Origin: Deinococcus sp. YIM 77859
GTDB taxonomy: Bacteria > Deinococcota > Deinococci > Deinococcales > Deinococcaceae
Reading direction: 5' to 3'
Assembly: GCF_000745175.1 (NCBI RefSeq)
Contig: NZ_JQNI01000002.1
Span: 404,501-468,500, forward strand
Length of the DNA: 64,000 bases
Shown here: positions 1 through 16,290 of the stretch, one piece after another
How the letters are laid out: the number at the start of each line of letters is the position of its first letter
Numbering within the stretch: position 1 is the stretch's first letter
The notes under the pieces: generated by a model
The model's database searches: none
Told to the model about the DNA's origin: nothing
Seen by the model: only the letters and a program-made list of their open reading frames with translations
Made by a program: the position numbers and the translations under genes

Positions 1-53
1 AGGGCAGGGGCAGCCAGCAGGGCAAGCGTCACGGCGGCGCGGCGCAGGGGCAT
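1..53 (-). CDS. 5' end of an exported protein gene, cut by the window edge
   Basis: Reading the minus strand from an ATG at 53 gives MPLRRAAVTLALLAAPA, which has the charged n-region and hydrophobic core of a Sec signal peptide. The rest of the gene lies outside the window, so no function can be given. A TACATC hexamer at 60-65 (minus strand) lies six bases before the ATG, the spacing seen for leaderless promoters elsewhere in this window. It lies downstream of the dehydrogenase gene in the same orientation. Confidence 0.5.
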   Translation of the reverse strand, partial: MPLRRAAVTLALLAAPA

Positions 54-69
54 AGGCGAGATGTAGCAC

Positions 70-99
70 GGCGGGCCGAGGCGGAGGATGAGGCCCGCC
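70..99. terminator. hairpin between SDR gene and the edge gene
   Basis: GGCGGGCC (70-77) is a perfect inverted match to GGCCCGCC (92-99), with a 14-base loop. It lies just past the stop of the minus-strand dehydrogenase. No T-tract follows, so an intrinsic terminator role is only a guess from position. Confidence 0.3.
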
Positions 100-131
100 A
101 AGACGGGCGGCGATGGTGGCCGAACACGGTT

Positions 132-896
<765 letters not shown>

Positions 897-2004
897 GGGC
901 AGAGTGTAGGGTGTGGGCGTCACGAAGGCGTTTCACGCGCCCGCCCCGTCAGCGCCCGGTGCAGCGTCTCCGTTTCTGGAAGCGGCGTGAGGCCGAGGTC
1001 CGCAAGAGCGGCACGCAGGGCTGCGTAGGTGCGGGCGGCGGCGGCGGGGTTGGCCCGGGCATGCCACGCGCGCATCAGGGTGCGGGCCGCGGGCTCGTGC
1101 GCGGGGTCGAGCGCCAGGGCGCGCTCGGCCAGCCGGGTCGCCAGGTCCGGCCCCACGGCGTGCAGAGCGTGCTCGGCTTCTGCGGTCAGGGCCTCGGGGA
1201 GATGAACGGCGTAGCGCTCGGCCTCGGCCTGTACCGCGGTGAGGTCACTGTCGGCCACCTCTCCCGGCAGGGCCAGCAGGGCGGCGGCGCGTCCGGGCGT
1301 TCCGGGCTCAGCATGCAGCCAGGTCAGCGCCTCGTGCAGATCCACCGTCAGGTCAGGACCACATCTCAGCCGCAGCCAGTCCCCGCGCTCCAAAAAGGTG
1401 CCGCTGGCCACCCCCTCTTCCAGCACCTGCCCAAGGGCGTGCAGCGTGACGCGAAAATTGCGCTCGCCCGCCTGGGGGTCCGCCCCCGGAAACAGGGCCT
1501 CCTGTGCCGCCTCGCGTGGCAAGCCCTGGGGAGAAACGGCAAGCAGGGCGAGCAGGTCGCGGGCGCGCGCGCGGCCCCACTCGCGCGTTTCCCGCTCCCC
1601 GCGCACCACCGTCACCCGCCCCAGCACCTGCACCCGCACCTCGGTGGGCGGAACCTCAAGGGGCACAGGAACGTGCGTGTAGCCCAGGGCGCGGGCGATG
1701 GGGAGGAGCGCGGCCTGCGCCTCCGGCACCGCTGCCCCCAGCCGAGCGAGCAGCGCCGCTCGCGCCACACGTTCCGGGGCAGGGGAGAGCAGCGAGCGCC
1801 GCGCGAGCAGGAAGGGAAACCGGGCCACCGCCTGAGCCGCGGCCTCTGCGCCTTCGCCGGTGGCCGCGTAGCGCGCGAGGGCGGCGGCCCCCTCGCCAAA
1901 GGCGTCTCCACAGGCGGCAAAGAGGGCGCTTGCCGCCTCCAGACCGGGCACCGCTCCCCGCTCATCCCCCCCGTGCAGCCGTCCCAGGGCGGCCGTTAGC
2001 CGCG

Positions 2005-3930
<1,926 letters not shown>

Positions 3931-3985
3931 GCTGCCATTATGCTGTTCTCGCTCGTCTCCTCACGCCCCTTCTCGAAAGGAATGT

Positions 3986-5152
3986 ATGCGTCTGGCGTAC
4001 GCTTTGTTGGGCCTTTTCACCTGCTCGTCCCTGGTTCAGGCGGGGGGAACATCCGGCCCGGCGGTTCTGGCCCCGCCGCCCCTGGCTCCGCGTCCCCTGC
4101 GAGAACTGCGTGTCGCCGCGGCTTCGGGCACCCTCATCCTCGCGCTTGTCACAGACGAGAACCGCTACAGCAGCGGGCGGGGCCTCTTTACAGCCCGGCA
4201 GGTCACGGCTTGGCGCTGGTCCGGGGGCACCTGGCAGCCGCTGGGCGGCGTGCTGAATTACCAGCAGCCTCGCCCGGCAGCCAACCTCAACCTGGCCGTG
4301 GACCCGCAGGGCACACCCGTTCTGGCCTGGAACGAAAATTCCGGTGACAACGACGTGGTGGTGTTTCGGGCGTGGCAAGCGGGCCAGTGGACGAACTGGT
4401 GGCCGCGGTATCTGGGCATCAGTTCGCCCCAAGCCGCCAAGACGCGCGCCCTGGCTGCCTGGCAGGGTGAGCCCGTGCTCGTTTGGGGAGAGCGTCCGCG
4501 CCAAGGGCCGGGCATTCTCTTGACGCTGCGGCGCTGGACCGGACAAGAGTGGGCACGCGGCGAGCCCCTGGGCACGCCGAGCCGTTCCCCACGGGAGCCC
4601 TCCGTAGCGCTGGACGCCCGTGGGCAAATCACCGTCGCCTGGCTGGAGGGCAGCGTCACAGCCAGCAGGGTGAGGGTGGCCCGGCAGGTGGGTGACCACT
4701 GGGAAGCGCTCGGCGCGCCGCTGAGCCGGGGAGGACCGGCCTACCTGGCGGCCCCGCGTCTGGCGCTTGATCAGGCGGGCCGCCCTGTTCTGGCCTGGCT
4801 GGAGGACGTGGACGGTCAAGACACCCTGTTTGTCTCCCGCTGGACCGGAACGCGCTGGGTGCCGCTGGGCCAAGCCGTGAGCACGGGGTTTGCGTCGGCT
4901 CCGTCGCTGGCCCTCGGCGCGCAGGGCCAGCCGGTTCTGGCCTGGGTGGAGGAACGGGGCGGGCGGGGACAGGTTCGGCTGGCCCGCTGGACGGGGGCGG
5001 CGTGGCGAGACCTAGGCGTGCTCAATGCGGATGCCCGGCGGGACGCGCGCTCGCCTTCCGTCGCGGTGTTGCCCTCCGGTGAGGCGGTGCTCGCCTGGCG
5101 CGAAGACGGCGGCGGCATCTACCGTCTGCACCTGCGGCGGTTCGCGCCCTGA
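3986..5152 (+). CDS. secreted beta-propeller-like repeat protein
   Basis: The protein has 388 residues and begins MRLAYALLGLFTCSSLVQA, a Sec signal peptide with likely cleavage after VQA. The mature part repeats a unit of roughly 50-60 residues with the pattern 'PSLAL(D/G)AxGxPVLAWxE', then an 'xRWTGxxW' strand (for example LALDQAGRPVLAWLED, LALGAQGQPVLAWVEE). This is the look of a beta-propeller, but no enzyme motif is visible. AAAGGA at 3976-3981 is a Shine-Dalgarno sequence for the ATG at 3986. The same frame is open far upstream over the opposite-strand regulator, but that part has no signal peptide or repeats and is rejected. Function unknown. Confidence 0.8.
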   Translation: MRLAYALLGLFTCSSLVQAGGTSGPAVLAPPPLAPRPLRELRVAAASGTLILALVTDENRYSSGRGLFTARQVTAWRWSGGTWQPLGGVLNYQQPRPAANLNLAVDPQGTPVLAWNENSGDNDVVVFRAWQAGQWTNWWPRYLGISSPQAAKTRALAAWQGEPVLVWGERPRQGPGILLTLRRWTGQEWARGEPLGTPSRSPREPSVALDARGQITVAWLEGSVTASRVRVARQVGDHWEALGAPLSRGGPAYLAAPRLALDQAGRPVLAWLEDVDGQDTLFVSRWTGTRWVPLGQAVSTGFASAPSLALGAQGQPVLAWVEERGGRGQVRLARWTGAAWRDLGVLNADARRDARSPSVAVLPSGEAVLAWREDGGGIYRLHLRRFAP

Positions 5153-5155
5153 CTC

Positions 5156-5671
5156 CTACAACCCGAGCAGCGCTCCCACGGCTGCGGCGCCCAGCACCAC
5201 GGCGGCGCTATTCACCCGCGTACGCCACAGCAGCAGGAAGGCGGCGGCCGTCAGCAGCGCGGCCGGCCAGGAGGTCACGCTCGTTCGCGCGAGCACCAGT
5301 GCCCCCGCCAGCATCACCCCCCCGCCAAAGGGCAGCAGCGCGTTTCTGAGGGCGAGCGCCCAAGGATGTGCGCTATGCCGCTGCCACAGAAGCGCCGCTG
5401 CCGCACTCAGCAGCGCGGTTGGCCCGTAGAAGCCCAGCGTCGCGGCGAGTGCTCCGCTTGGCCCGGCGGCGGCGTACCCGTAGTGCGTGACCGCCAGCAT
5501 ATTCGGTCCCGGCATCAGTTGCCCCAGCGCAAAGCCGCTCGCGAGCGTTCGTGCGTCGATCCAGCCGTGATGCAAGACAAGCGCCCGCTCGAGCTCCGCG
5601 ACGTTTGTTCCGCCGAAGCTGATCAGGCCCAGCCGGGCAAACACCAGGAAGATTTCCCAGAGGTCAGGCAT
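5156..5671 (-). CDS. chromate transporter (CHR) family, short subunit
   Basis: 171 residues, nearly all hydrophobic, with about five or six membrane spans. The N-terminal signature [18 protein letters not shown] and the following [13 protein letters not shown] are typical of one half of ChrA-type transporters, which export chromate. Families with two short genes, one per half, are known, and this gene follows its partner directly. The coding sequences overlap by eight bases (5664-5671), so translation is likely coupled. The substrate is inferred from the family only, and many CHR members have never been tested. Confidence 0.85.
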   Translation of the reverse strand: MPDLWEIFLVFARLGLISFGGTNVAELERALVLHHGWIDARTLASGFALGQLMPGPNMLAVTHYGYAAAGPSGALAATLGFYGPTALLSAAAALLWQRHSAHPWALALRNALLPFGGGVMLAGALVLARTSVTSWPAALLTAAAFLLLWRTRVNSAAVVLGAAAVGALLGL

Positions 5672-6254
5672 GCCGTCCTCCGGGCCGGTGGATCAGCAGG
5701 CCCGCCCCCACCAGGACGAGCAGTACGGGCAGAAGATCGAGCCGCAGCACGCCCAGGGCCAAAAAGGCCGCCAGGGTGACGGTGGGGCCACCCCGCACCC
5801 GCCAGCCCACCCGCACCACCGGAAGTGCCGCCGTGAGCAGCACCGCCAGCGCCGCGCACGCTGCTCCCCGCAGGGCGCTCTGCAGGGCTGCCGGTAGGCC
5901 GCCGGGCTGCTCCAGCGTCAGCGCGCTCGCCGCAACCATGGCCAGTAGCCCTGGTGTCAGCACCCCCAGCACGCTGGCCAGCGCCCCCAGTCCCCCCGCC
6001 AGCCGCGCTCCTACCATCGCCGCCAGGTTCACCGCGTTCGGTCCCGGCGTGAGCTGCGCCAGGGTGAACGTCTCCGCGAACGCCTCTTCCGTCATCCAGC
6101 CGCGCGAGGTCAGGGCCCGGCGGGTGTGTGCCGGGAGCCCGCCGCCGATGCCCGACAGGGCCACGCCCACAAACATCCGGGCAAGGCTCAGCGGGGTGGG
6201 TCGGGCGGGCGCCGGGGTCGCCTCCGGCGGCGTGGCGGGCGCGGTGGAGGTCAT
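5664..6254 (-). CDS. chromate transporter (CHR) family, partner subunit
   Basis: 196 residues from the ATG at 6254. A polar, Pro/Ala-rich N-terminus (about 20 residues) is followed by [18 protein letters not shown] and [18 protein letters not shown], the CHR-domain motifs, then several membrane spans. With the next gene it forms a short-chain ChrA pair that probably assembles as a heterodimer. The frame is open further upstream across the opposite-strand ABC gene, but nothing CHR-like is encoded there, which supports the ATG at 6254. It is divergent from the ABC ATPase gene at 6405. Confidence 0.83.
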   Translation of the reverse strand: MTSTAPATPPEATPAPARPTPLSLARMFVGVALSGIGGGLPAHTRRALTSRGWMTEEAFAETFTLAQLTPGPNAVNLAAMVGARLAGGLGALASVLGVLTPGLLAMVAASALTLEQPGGLPAALQSALRGAACAALAVLLTAALPVVRVGWRVRGGPTVTLAAFLALGVLRLDLLPVLLVLVGAGLLIHRPGGRHA

Positions 6255-6404
6255 GCCGTGAGCGTAAACCTGCCGCCAAGCGCTTCTCCCGTGACTGCTC
6301 GGGGAACAGGCGTGCACGTAACGCACAAAAAGGCCGCGCTGAAGAAGACCCCGCCATTTCGCCCATGTCTCTCCCTTCGCTCGCCGCGTACGCTGAGGCC
6401 AGCT

Positions 6405-7412
6405 ATGACCACACCCTCCCCGGACGCCAGCGTGCACGTCCGAGAACTGCGCAAGCATTACGTCGTTCACGAGAAGGAGCCGGGCTTTCTGGGCAGCCTC
6501 CGCAGCTTTGTTCGGCGCAAAACCCGCGTGGTGGAGGCCGTGAGGGGCGTCTCCTTTGACCTCCAGCCCGGCGAGATGGTGGGCTTTTTGGGCCCCAACG
6601 GGGCAGGCAAGACAACCACCCTCAAGATGCTTTCCGGTCTGCTGCACCCCTCGGGCGGGGAGGTGCGGGTGGCCGGTTTCGAGCCGCGGCGCCGCCAAAG
6701 CGAATTCCTGCGGCGCATCACCCTGGTGATGGGGCAAAAACAGCAGCTGCTGTGGGACCTCCCCGCCCTCGACTCCTTTCTGGTCAACCAGGCCATCTAC
6801 GAGATTCCCGACGCACAGTACCGCGAGACCATGCGTGAATTCACCGAGGTGCTGGGCTTGGAGGGAATTCTCAAGAAGCAGGTCCGCAAGCTTTCGCTGG
6901 GCGAGCGCATGAAATGCGAGCTGGCCGCCGCCCTGCTGCACCGCCCCCGCGTGCTGTTTCTCGATGAGCCCACGATTGGCCTGGACGTCAACATGCAAGA
7001 AAGCGTGCGGGCCTTTATCCGTGAGTACAACGCCCGCTACGGGGCCACCGTCATCCTAACCAGCCACTACATGGCCGACGTGACCGCCCTGGCTCGGCGC
7101 ATCCTCGTGATCGACCAGGGCCAACTGGTCTTTGATGGCGACCTGGCTCGGCTTGCCCTGCGCGGCGGCGGCGGCAAAACGATCCGGCTGCAACTGCGCC
7201 AGCCCGTGACCCCGAGCGAACTCAGTGCCTACGGCAGCAACGTCAAGGTGGACGGGCTCAGCGCCGAACTCATCGTGCCCCGCGCGGAGGTGAGTGCGCG
7301 CGCCGCCGGGCTGCTTGCTCACCTCGATGTCGCAGACCTCACAGTCGAGGATCCGCCCATCGAAACCGTGCTGGCAGAGCTCTTTGGGGGCAAGGAGGCC
7401 GTGCGTGGCTAG
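6405..7412 (+). CDS. ABC exporter ATP-binding protein (ABC-2 type)
   Basis: 335 residues. Walker A is GPNGAGKT at 63-70, the signature LSLGERMK near 160, Walker [13 protein letters not shown], and the switch histidine lies in LTSHYMAD. The N-terminal stretch [19 protein letters not shown] and the C-terminal accessory domain resemble the ATPases that pair with DUF990-type permeases (COG4586). It powers the two permeases that follow; the three genes form one operon with overlapping ends. The cargo is unknown; some members export viologens or antibiotics. The ATG at 6405 has TACGCT (6390-6395) nearby. Confidence 0.88.
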   Translation: MTTPSPDASVHVRELRKHYVVHEKEPGFLGSLRSFVRRKTRVVEAVRGVSFDLQPGEMVGFLGPNGAGKTTTLKMLSGLLHPSGGEVRVAGFEPRRRQSEFLRRITLVMGQKQQLLWDLPALDSFLVNQAIYEIPDAQYRETMREFTEVLGLEGILKKQVRKLSLGERMKCELAAALLHRPRVLFLDEPTIGLDVNMQESVRAFIREYNARYGATVILTSHYMADVTALARRILVIDQGQLVFDGDLARLALRGGGGKTIRLQLRQPVTPSELSAYGSNVKVDGLSAELIVPRAEVSARAAGLLAHLDVADLTVEDPPIETVLAELFGGKEAVRG

Positions 7413-8223
7413 GGGCGCTGGAGCGGCGCTGTGGCGCAAGGCTCGGGTGCTGCTGGCCACCCGCTTTGCCGAAATGGTGGAGTACCGGGCCGAGGTGGTG
7501 ATCTGGATACTCTCCGGTACCCTCTCGCTGGTGATGATGCTGGTGTGGATGGCCCAGGCGGACGCCGCTCCCGGCGGGCAGGTGCGGGGCTACAGCGCCC
7601 CCGAGTTTGCCTCCTATTTCCTGAGCATCTGGCTGGTGAGCCAGGTCTTGGTGGTGTGGGTGGCCTGGGAGCTGGATTTCGAGGTCCGGCAGGGCACGCT
7701 TTCGCCCAAGCTGCTGCGGCCGATGGACCCCCTGTGGGGCCACTACGCCGCGCACCTCGCCGAACGGGTGGTGCGCCTTCCCCCGCTGCTGCTGTTGGTG
7801 GCCCTGTTCGCCTGGCTGTCCGGCGCAAGCCTAACCGCTGACCCCCTCGCCTATCTCGTGGCGTTGGGCCTCGCCTTTTTGGGCTTTAGCCTGCGCTTTC
7901 TGTATGAGTACACCATTGGTCTCCTGGCCTTTTGGACCGAATCAAGCACCTCCTTTCAGGAACTGATCTGGCTGGTGTACGCCGCCCTGGGCGGAATTTT
8001 TGCCCCACTGGCCTTTTATCCTCCGTGGGTGCAGCAGGTCGCGCTCTGGACGCCCTTTCCCTACATGCTGGGCCTGCCCGCGCAGCTTCTGGCGGGCAAG
8101 GCAACCCTGACCGACGCTGGGCGCGGCGCCCTGGTGCTGCTCGTGTGGTTGGTGATCTTTTGGGTGGTCCGGCTGGCCGTGTGGCGTGCGGGGTTACGGA
8201 AATACGGGGCGGTCGGAGCATGA
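7405..8223 (+). CDS. ABC-2 type permease of the DUF990-like exporter (first)
   Basis: 272 residues with about six membrane spans. LEYRAEVV-like (MVEYRAEVVIWIL) near the N-terminus and the 'LxPMDPLW' segment (LLRPMDPLWGHY) are features of this permease family. The start is GTG at 7405, inside the end of the ATPase gene, with AAGGAGG at 7392-7398 six bases before it. The stop overlaps the next ATG by four bases (8220-8223). It would pair with the following permease as the membrane channel of the exporter. Confidence 0.85.
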   Translation: MARGAGAALWRKARVLLATRFAEMVEYRAEVVIWILSGTLSLVMMLVWMAQADAAPGGQVRGYSAPEFASYFLSIWLVSQVLVVWVAWELDFEVRQGTLSPKLLRPMDPLWGHYAAHLAERVVRLPPLLLLVALFAWLSGASLTADPLAYLVALGLAFLGFSLRFLYEYTIGLLAFWTESSTSFQELIWLVYAALGGIFAPLAFYPPWVQQVALWTPFPYMLGLPAQLLAGKATLTDAGRGALVLLVWLVIFWVVRLAVWRAGLRKYGAVGA

Positions 8224-9005
8224 AGCTCCTCCGCTTGATCCGCATCTTTGTGGGGGCTACGCTCGCCGCCCAACTGGAATACCGCGCCAACTTTCTGGGC
8301 GCCGTCCTCGCCAGCCTGGGAGAAGCCGGTGTGGCCCTCTTGGGGCTTGCCGTCCTATTCGGACAACCAGGCACCACGAGCGTAGGGGGATGGTCTTTTC
8401 AGCAGGCCCTGTTGGTAACAGGCTTTTTTATGCTGACCGAAGGGGTCATCAGCGTCTTTATCCAGCCCAACATGAGCAAGATCGCCGAGGCCGTGCGCAC
8501 CGGCAGCATGGACTTTGTCCTGCTGAAGCCCATAGATGCCCAATTCAACGTCTCCACTCGGCATCTGAATGCACTGCGTGCAACTGATCTTTGTATAGGT
8601 GCGGCTCTCATCGTTTATGCTGCCTCCCAACTTGAGGTGACTTGGCCAGGAATCCTGCTCTCTGCCCTGCTCTATCTCTGCGCTGTTGTCATCGTGTACT
8701 GTATCTGGCTTGCGCTCTCGACCACTGCCTTCTGGTTTGTAAAGACCCAAAACGCTGCCGAGCTCTTTAACGGTGTCTTTGGTGCAGCCCGCTTTCCAGT
8801 CACAGCCTTTCCTTTGCCCATCCGTGCCCTGCTGACCTTTGTGGTGCCCGTGGCTTTTATCACCACTGTGCCGGCTCAGGCCATGACCGGTACCCTGCCG
8901 ACAGCACTGGCTGTGGCCGCGCCCGTGGTGGCAGGAGTTCTGCTGCTTCTGACGCGCCTCTTTTGGCTGAGGGCTTTGGCCAGCTATACCAGCGCGAGCA
9001 GCTAG
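8220..9005 (+). CDS. ABC-2 type permease of the same exporter (second)
   Basis: 261 residues, about six membrane spans. [12 protein letters not shown] near residue 20 and [14 protein letters not shown] mark it as a paralogue of the preceding gene. The ATG overlaps the previous stop (ATGA). Two oddities. First, the second half has much lower G+C than its neighbours: 8581-8640 has 29 G/C of 60, against 44 of 60 in 7681-7740. It also has unusual third positions, suggesting recombination with foreign DNA. Second, the stop codon TAG (9003-9005) is followed at the very next base by the first CRISPR repeat, with no terminator between. The encoded sequence still looks functional. Confidence 0.85.
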   Translation: MKLLRLIRIFVGATLAAQLEYRANFLGAVLASLGEAGVALLGLAVLFGQPGTTSVGGWSFQQALLVTGFFMLTEGVISVFIQPNMSKIAEAVRTGSMDFVLLKPIDAQFNVSTRHLNALRATDLCIGAALIVYAASQLEVTWPGILLSALLYLCAVVIVYCIWLALSTTAFWFVKTQNAAELFNGVFGAARFPVTAFPLPIRALLTFVVPVAFITTVPAQAMTGTLPTALAVAAPVVAGVLLLLTRLFWLRALASYTSASS

Positions 9006-11577
9006 GTTTCAATCCTCAGCCGCCCCGAAGGACGGCTGCAACGGTTCGAAGTCTCTTTCCATTAATCCGGCCGTAGGTTTCAATCCTCAGCCGCCCCGAA
9101 GGACGGCTGCAACATTGAATGGCCGAACGCACGACTTTAAGAAGATCTCGGTTTCAATCCTCAGCCGCCCCGAAGGACGGCTGCAACATGATTGGGTTCC
9201 CCAACTCGCGTTTAGGGTGTCAGGTTTCAATCCTCAGCCGCCCCGAAGGACGGCTGCAACCGGTCTGTCGTCCTTCCAGCCGGAGTACAACACCAGGTTT
9301 CAATCCTCAGCCGCCCCGAAGGACGGCTGCAACTTCTTCGTGGTTTTGGCCTCACCCTTCCCTCCGCCGACTTGTTTCAATCCTCAGCCGCCCCGAAGGA
9401 CGGCTGCAACCTTGTGGGAGTAGGTCACGTCGAGCTCCATAGGGCCGTTTCAATCCTCAGCCGCCCCGAAGGACGGCTGCAACGCCGTGCTTAGAGTGGA
9501 GTCATGCCGCAGGGTAAGGTTTCAATCCTCAGCCGCCCCGAAGGACGGCTGCAACGGTCCTGGTCGTGCACGAGCACCGCCTGGCGGTTGGTTTCAATCC
9601 TCAGCCGCCCCGAAGGACGGCTGCAACGCCTGGCTCCAGGTCACCGTCTCGTTGGCGATGGCCGTGTTTCAATCCTCAGCCGCCCCGAAGGACGGCTGCA
9701 ACAGGAGCTGCTCGGTCGGCAGGAACTCCGCTGAGCAGTTTCAATCCTCAGCCGCCCCGAAGGACGGCTGCAACGTCACCACGCCGCGCGATTCCGCCAC
9801 CGCGCCAGTTTCAATCCTCAGCCGCCCCGAAGGACGGCTGCAACGTCACCACGCCGCGCGATTCCGCCACCGCGCCAGTTTCAATCCTCAGCCGCCCCGA
9901 AGGACGGCTGCAACCCGAAGAACGGTTGCAACTGAGGCAGCCAGTAGCGTTTCAATCCTCAGCCGCCCCGAAGGACGGCTGCAACTCAACGAGGCGACGG
10001 AAGCCGGGGTGTAGTACTGATCGTTTCAATCCTCAGCCGCCCCGAAGGACGGCTGCAACTCCTCGCGGCGGACCAGGAGGTCCCCTGGCTCCTGGTTTCA
10101 ATCCTCAGCCGCCCCGAAGGACGGCTGCAACGTGGTGCTCGTGCCGTTCGTGGTGTGGTTGATGCTGTTTCAATCCTCAGCCGCCCCGAAGGACGGCTGC
10201 AACCAGCCGTCCAGCGAGGCGTGCACGAGCCGCCAGGTTTCAATCCTCAGCCGCCCCGAAGGACGGCTGCAACCAGCCGTCCAGCGAGGCGTGCACGAGC
10301 CGCCAGGTTTCAATCCTCAGCCGCCCCGAAGGACGGCTGCAACCAGGCGATGGGAGGAGCACGGGCATGATCGAGGTCGTTTCAATCCTCAGCCGCCCCG
10401 AAGGACGGCTGCAACTGGCTGATTCGCGCCTTCGGGCTCGCCGGGTACGAGTTTCAATCCTCAGCCGCCCCGAAGGACGGCTGCAACGTGGTGGACGGCG
10501 AGGGACGGGCCATGGTGGGCGCGGTTTCAATCCTCAGCCGCCCCGAAGGACGGCTGCAACCCGGCGAATCTTCACCTGATTCTCGTCGTAGACAATGGTT
10601 TCAATCCTCAGCCGCCCCGAAGGACGGCTGCAACTGGTGACATTTTTCTGAGCGCGCTCACGCAGGATGTTTCAATCCTCAGCCGCCCCGAAGGACGGCT
10701 GCAACGCACAGGCGCAGGCGCGGGCCGTCGAAACCAAAATGTTTCAATCCTCAGCCGCCCCGAAGGACGGCTGCAACGCGAGGTGGTTCAGCACCATCCA
10801 GGCTGGGTGATGCAGTTTCAATCCTCAGCCGCCCCGAAGGACGGCTGCAACCATGCAGGAGGCCCGCTGATGGCGCGCCGGACCAGCCTGTTTCAATCCT
10901 CAGCCGCCCCGAAGGACGGCTGCAACTTGTCGCCCGCGAGGTCCAGCTCCTCCTGTTGTTTCAATCCTCAGCCGCCCCGAAGGACGGCTGCAACCTGGGG
11001 AGAGGGTGCCCTACGGCAAGAAGTTCAGCGTTTCAATCCTCAGCCGCCCCGAAGGACGGCTGCAACACGGGCGTGGACGTGCTGAAGGCGGCGCAGGCGA
11101 GGGTTTCAATCCTCAGCCGCCCCGAAGGACGGCTGCAACGGGCGTTGTTCTTGGGTTCGTTGCTGCCAGATGTGGTTTCAATCCTCAGCCGCCCCGAAGG
11201 ACGGCTGCAACCACGCGCCTTTCTTTGTCCCCCTTACCGATGACGCGGTTTCAATCCTCAGCCGCCCCGAAGGACGGCTGCAACCCTGAGAATGCCCCGG
11301 GCAAAGAGCCACCGCAGCTGTTTCAATCCTCAGCCGCCCCGAAGGACGGCTGCAACGGGGCGTTGTTCTTGGGTTCGTTGCTGCCAGATGTGGTTTCAAT
11401 CCTCAGCCGCCCCGAAGGACGGCTGCAACACCCCAGCGCCCGCCCCACTCCCAGCCGCAGCGCTCGGTTTCAATCCTCAGCCGCCCCGAAGGACGGCTGC
11501 AACACACGGGCGCGACCAGGCGGTGCAGCCGGATGGTGCGGTTTCAATCCTCAGCCGCCCCGAAGGACGGCTGCAAC
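9006..11577 (-). CRISPR. CRISPR array, 36 repeats of 37 bp, 35 spacers
   Basis: On the plus strand each repeat starts GTTTCAATCC, has AGCCGCCC-CGAA-GGACGGCT in the middle and ends TGCAAC. All 36 copies read identically, including both terminal ones. Spacers are 31-40 bp (mean about 35). The reverse complement ends in ATTGAAAC, the 8-nt crRNA 5' tag of many type III systems, so the array is read on the minus strand, in line with the cmr operon. In that orientation the repeat folds into a 9-bp stem with one G-U pair, closed by a C(UUCG)G loop. Spacers at 9775-9807 and 9845-9877 are identical, as are 10204-10236 and 10274-10306. Those at 11140-11174 and 11357-11392 differ by one G. The spacer at 9915-9948 begins with a near copy of the repeat end. 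Confidence 0.98.
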
Positions 11578-15501
<3,924 letters not shown>

Positions 15502-15505
<4 letters not shown>

Positions 15506-16290
15506 CGCCCCACCGCCCGCACGCTCAGCAGGCCCCGCCCCACGCTGCCCTTGCCGCCCACCTGGAGGGTGGGAGGGGGCGTGAAGGCGGCCTCCCTCCG
15601 CAGCAGAAAGCTCGTCAGCAGGCTGGCGGCAGGCAGGGCTTCCTCGTACCACAGGGCACCGCTCGCCACGGTCTTGGTGTCCGGCTCCAGCCGGATGTGG
15701 GCCGTGACCTCGGTGGCGGTTTCGGTGAGGAAGCCGAACTCGTCGTCGTGCAGCAGGGCAAACCGTTCGGTGAGCTCTTCGCCCAGGCCGCTCAGCCCCG
15801 CGAGGGTTTGGGCCCACGCCCGCGCTCCCTCCGTCTCCTGCGCCGTGAGGTCGAGGTCCTCAAGGAGCACCTGCTCGCCCTGCACCAGGGTGCCCCCGGC
15901 CACCTGCGCCGTGCCCTCCTGGACGGCGGGCACCTCCGGAAGGCTGAGCGGGTGCCCCAGCGCCGCGAGGTCGCGCACGAGGCGACCCAGCACCAGCGGG
16001 CAGCTCGCGTAGGCAAAGGTGCCCCGGTACGACCGCACCGGCAGGCACAAGAGCCGGGCATCGGTGAAGGTGAGCTTTCCGGCGGCCTCCAGTGAGCCGA
16101 AAAGCTGCCGGGCCTCCTCGTCCTCGCGGCCGCCCCGCAGCACCCCCTTGAGGCTGCTCGCGGGCAGGATCGGAAAGCCGGTCGCCACCTCGCGGGCGAT
16201 CGGCAGGTCGATGACGCCCGCGCTGCTCTGGCCGGTGCCGCTGTGCACCGGGGTGATGGCCTGCCACATCAAAAGGTCGACTTGCATCAT
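15502..16290 (-). CDS. cmr4: type III-B backbone RAMP nuclease Cmr4
   Basis: 262 residues from the ATG at 16290. AITPVHSGTGQSSAGVIDLPIARE and GFPILPASSLKGVLR are diagnostic of Cmr4, the repeating backbone subunit that cuts target RNA at 6-nt steps using a conserved Asp; an Asp in the VIDLPIARE loop is the likely catalytic residue. The Gly-rich loop GGKGSVGRG lies near the C-terminus. The ATG at 16290 overlaps the cmr3 stop (ATGA) and has GGGGAG nine bases before it. An in-frame ATG at 16305 is possible but less well placed. A second ATG follows directly at 16287. Confidence 0.92.

Noticed and set aside
15506..15817. Extended N-terminus of Cmr5 from 15817
   Set aside because: The extra 104 residues are Arg/Gly/Pro-rich out-of-frame cmr4; the ATG at 15505 forms the 4-base overlap seen at every other junction.
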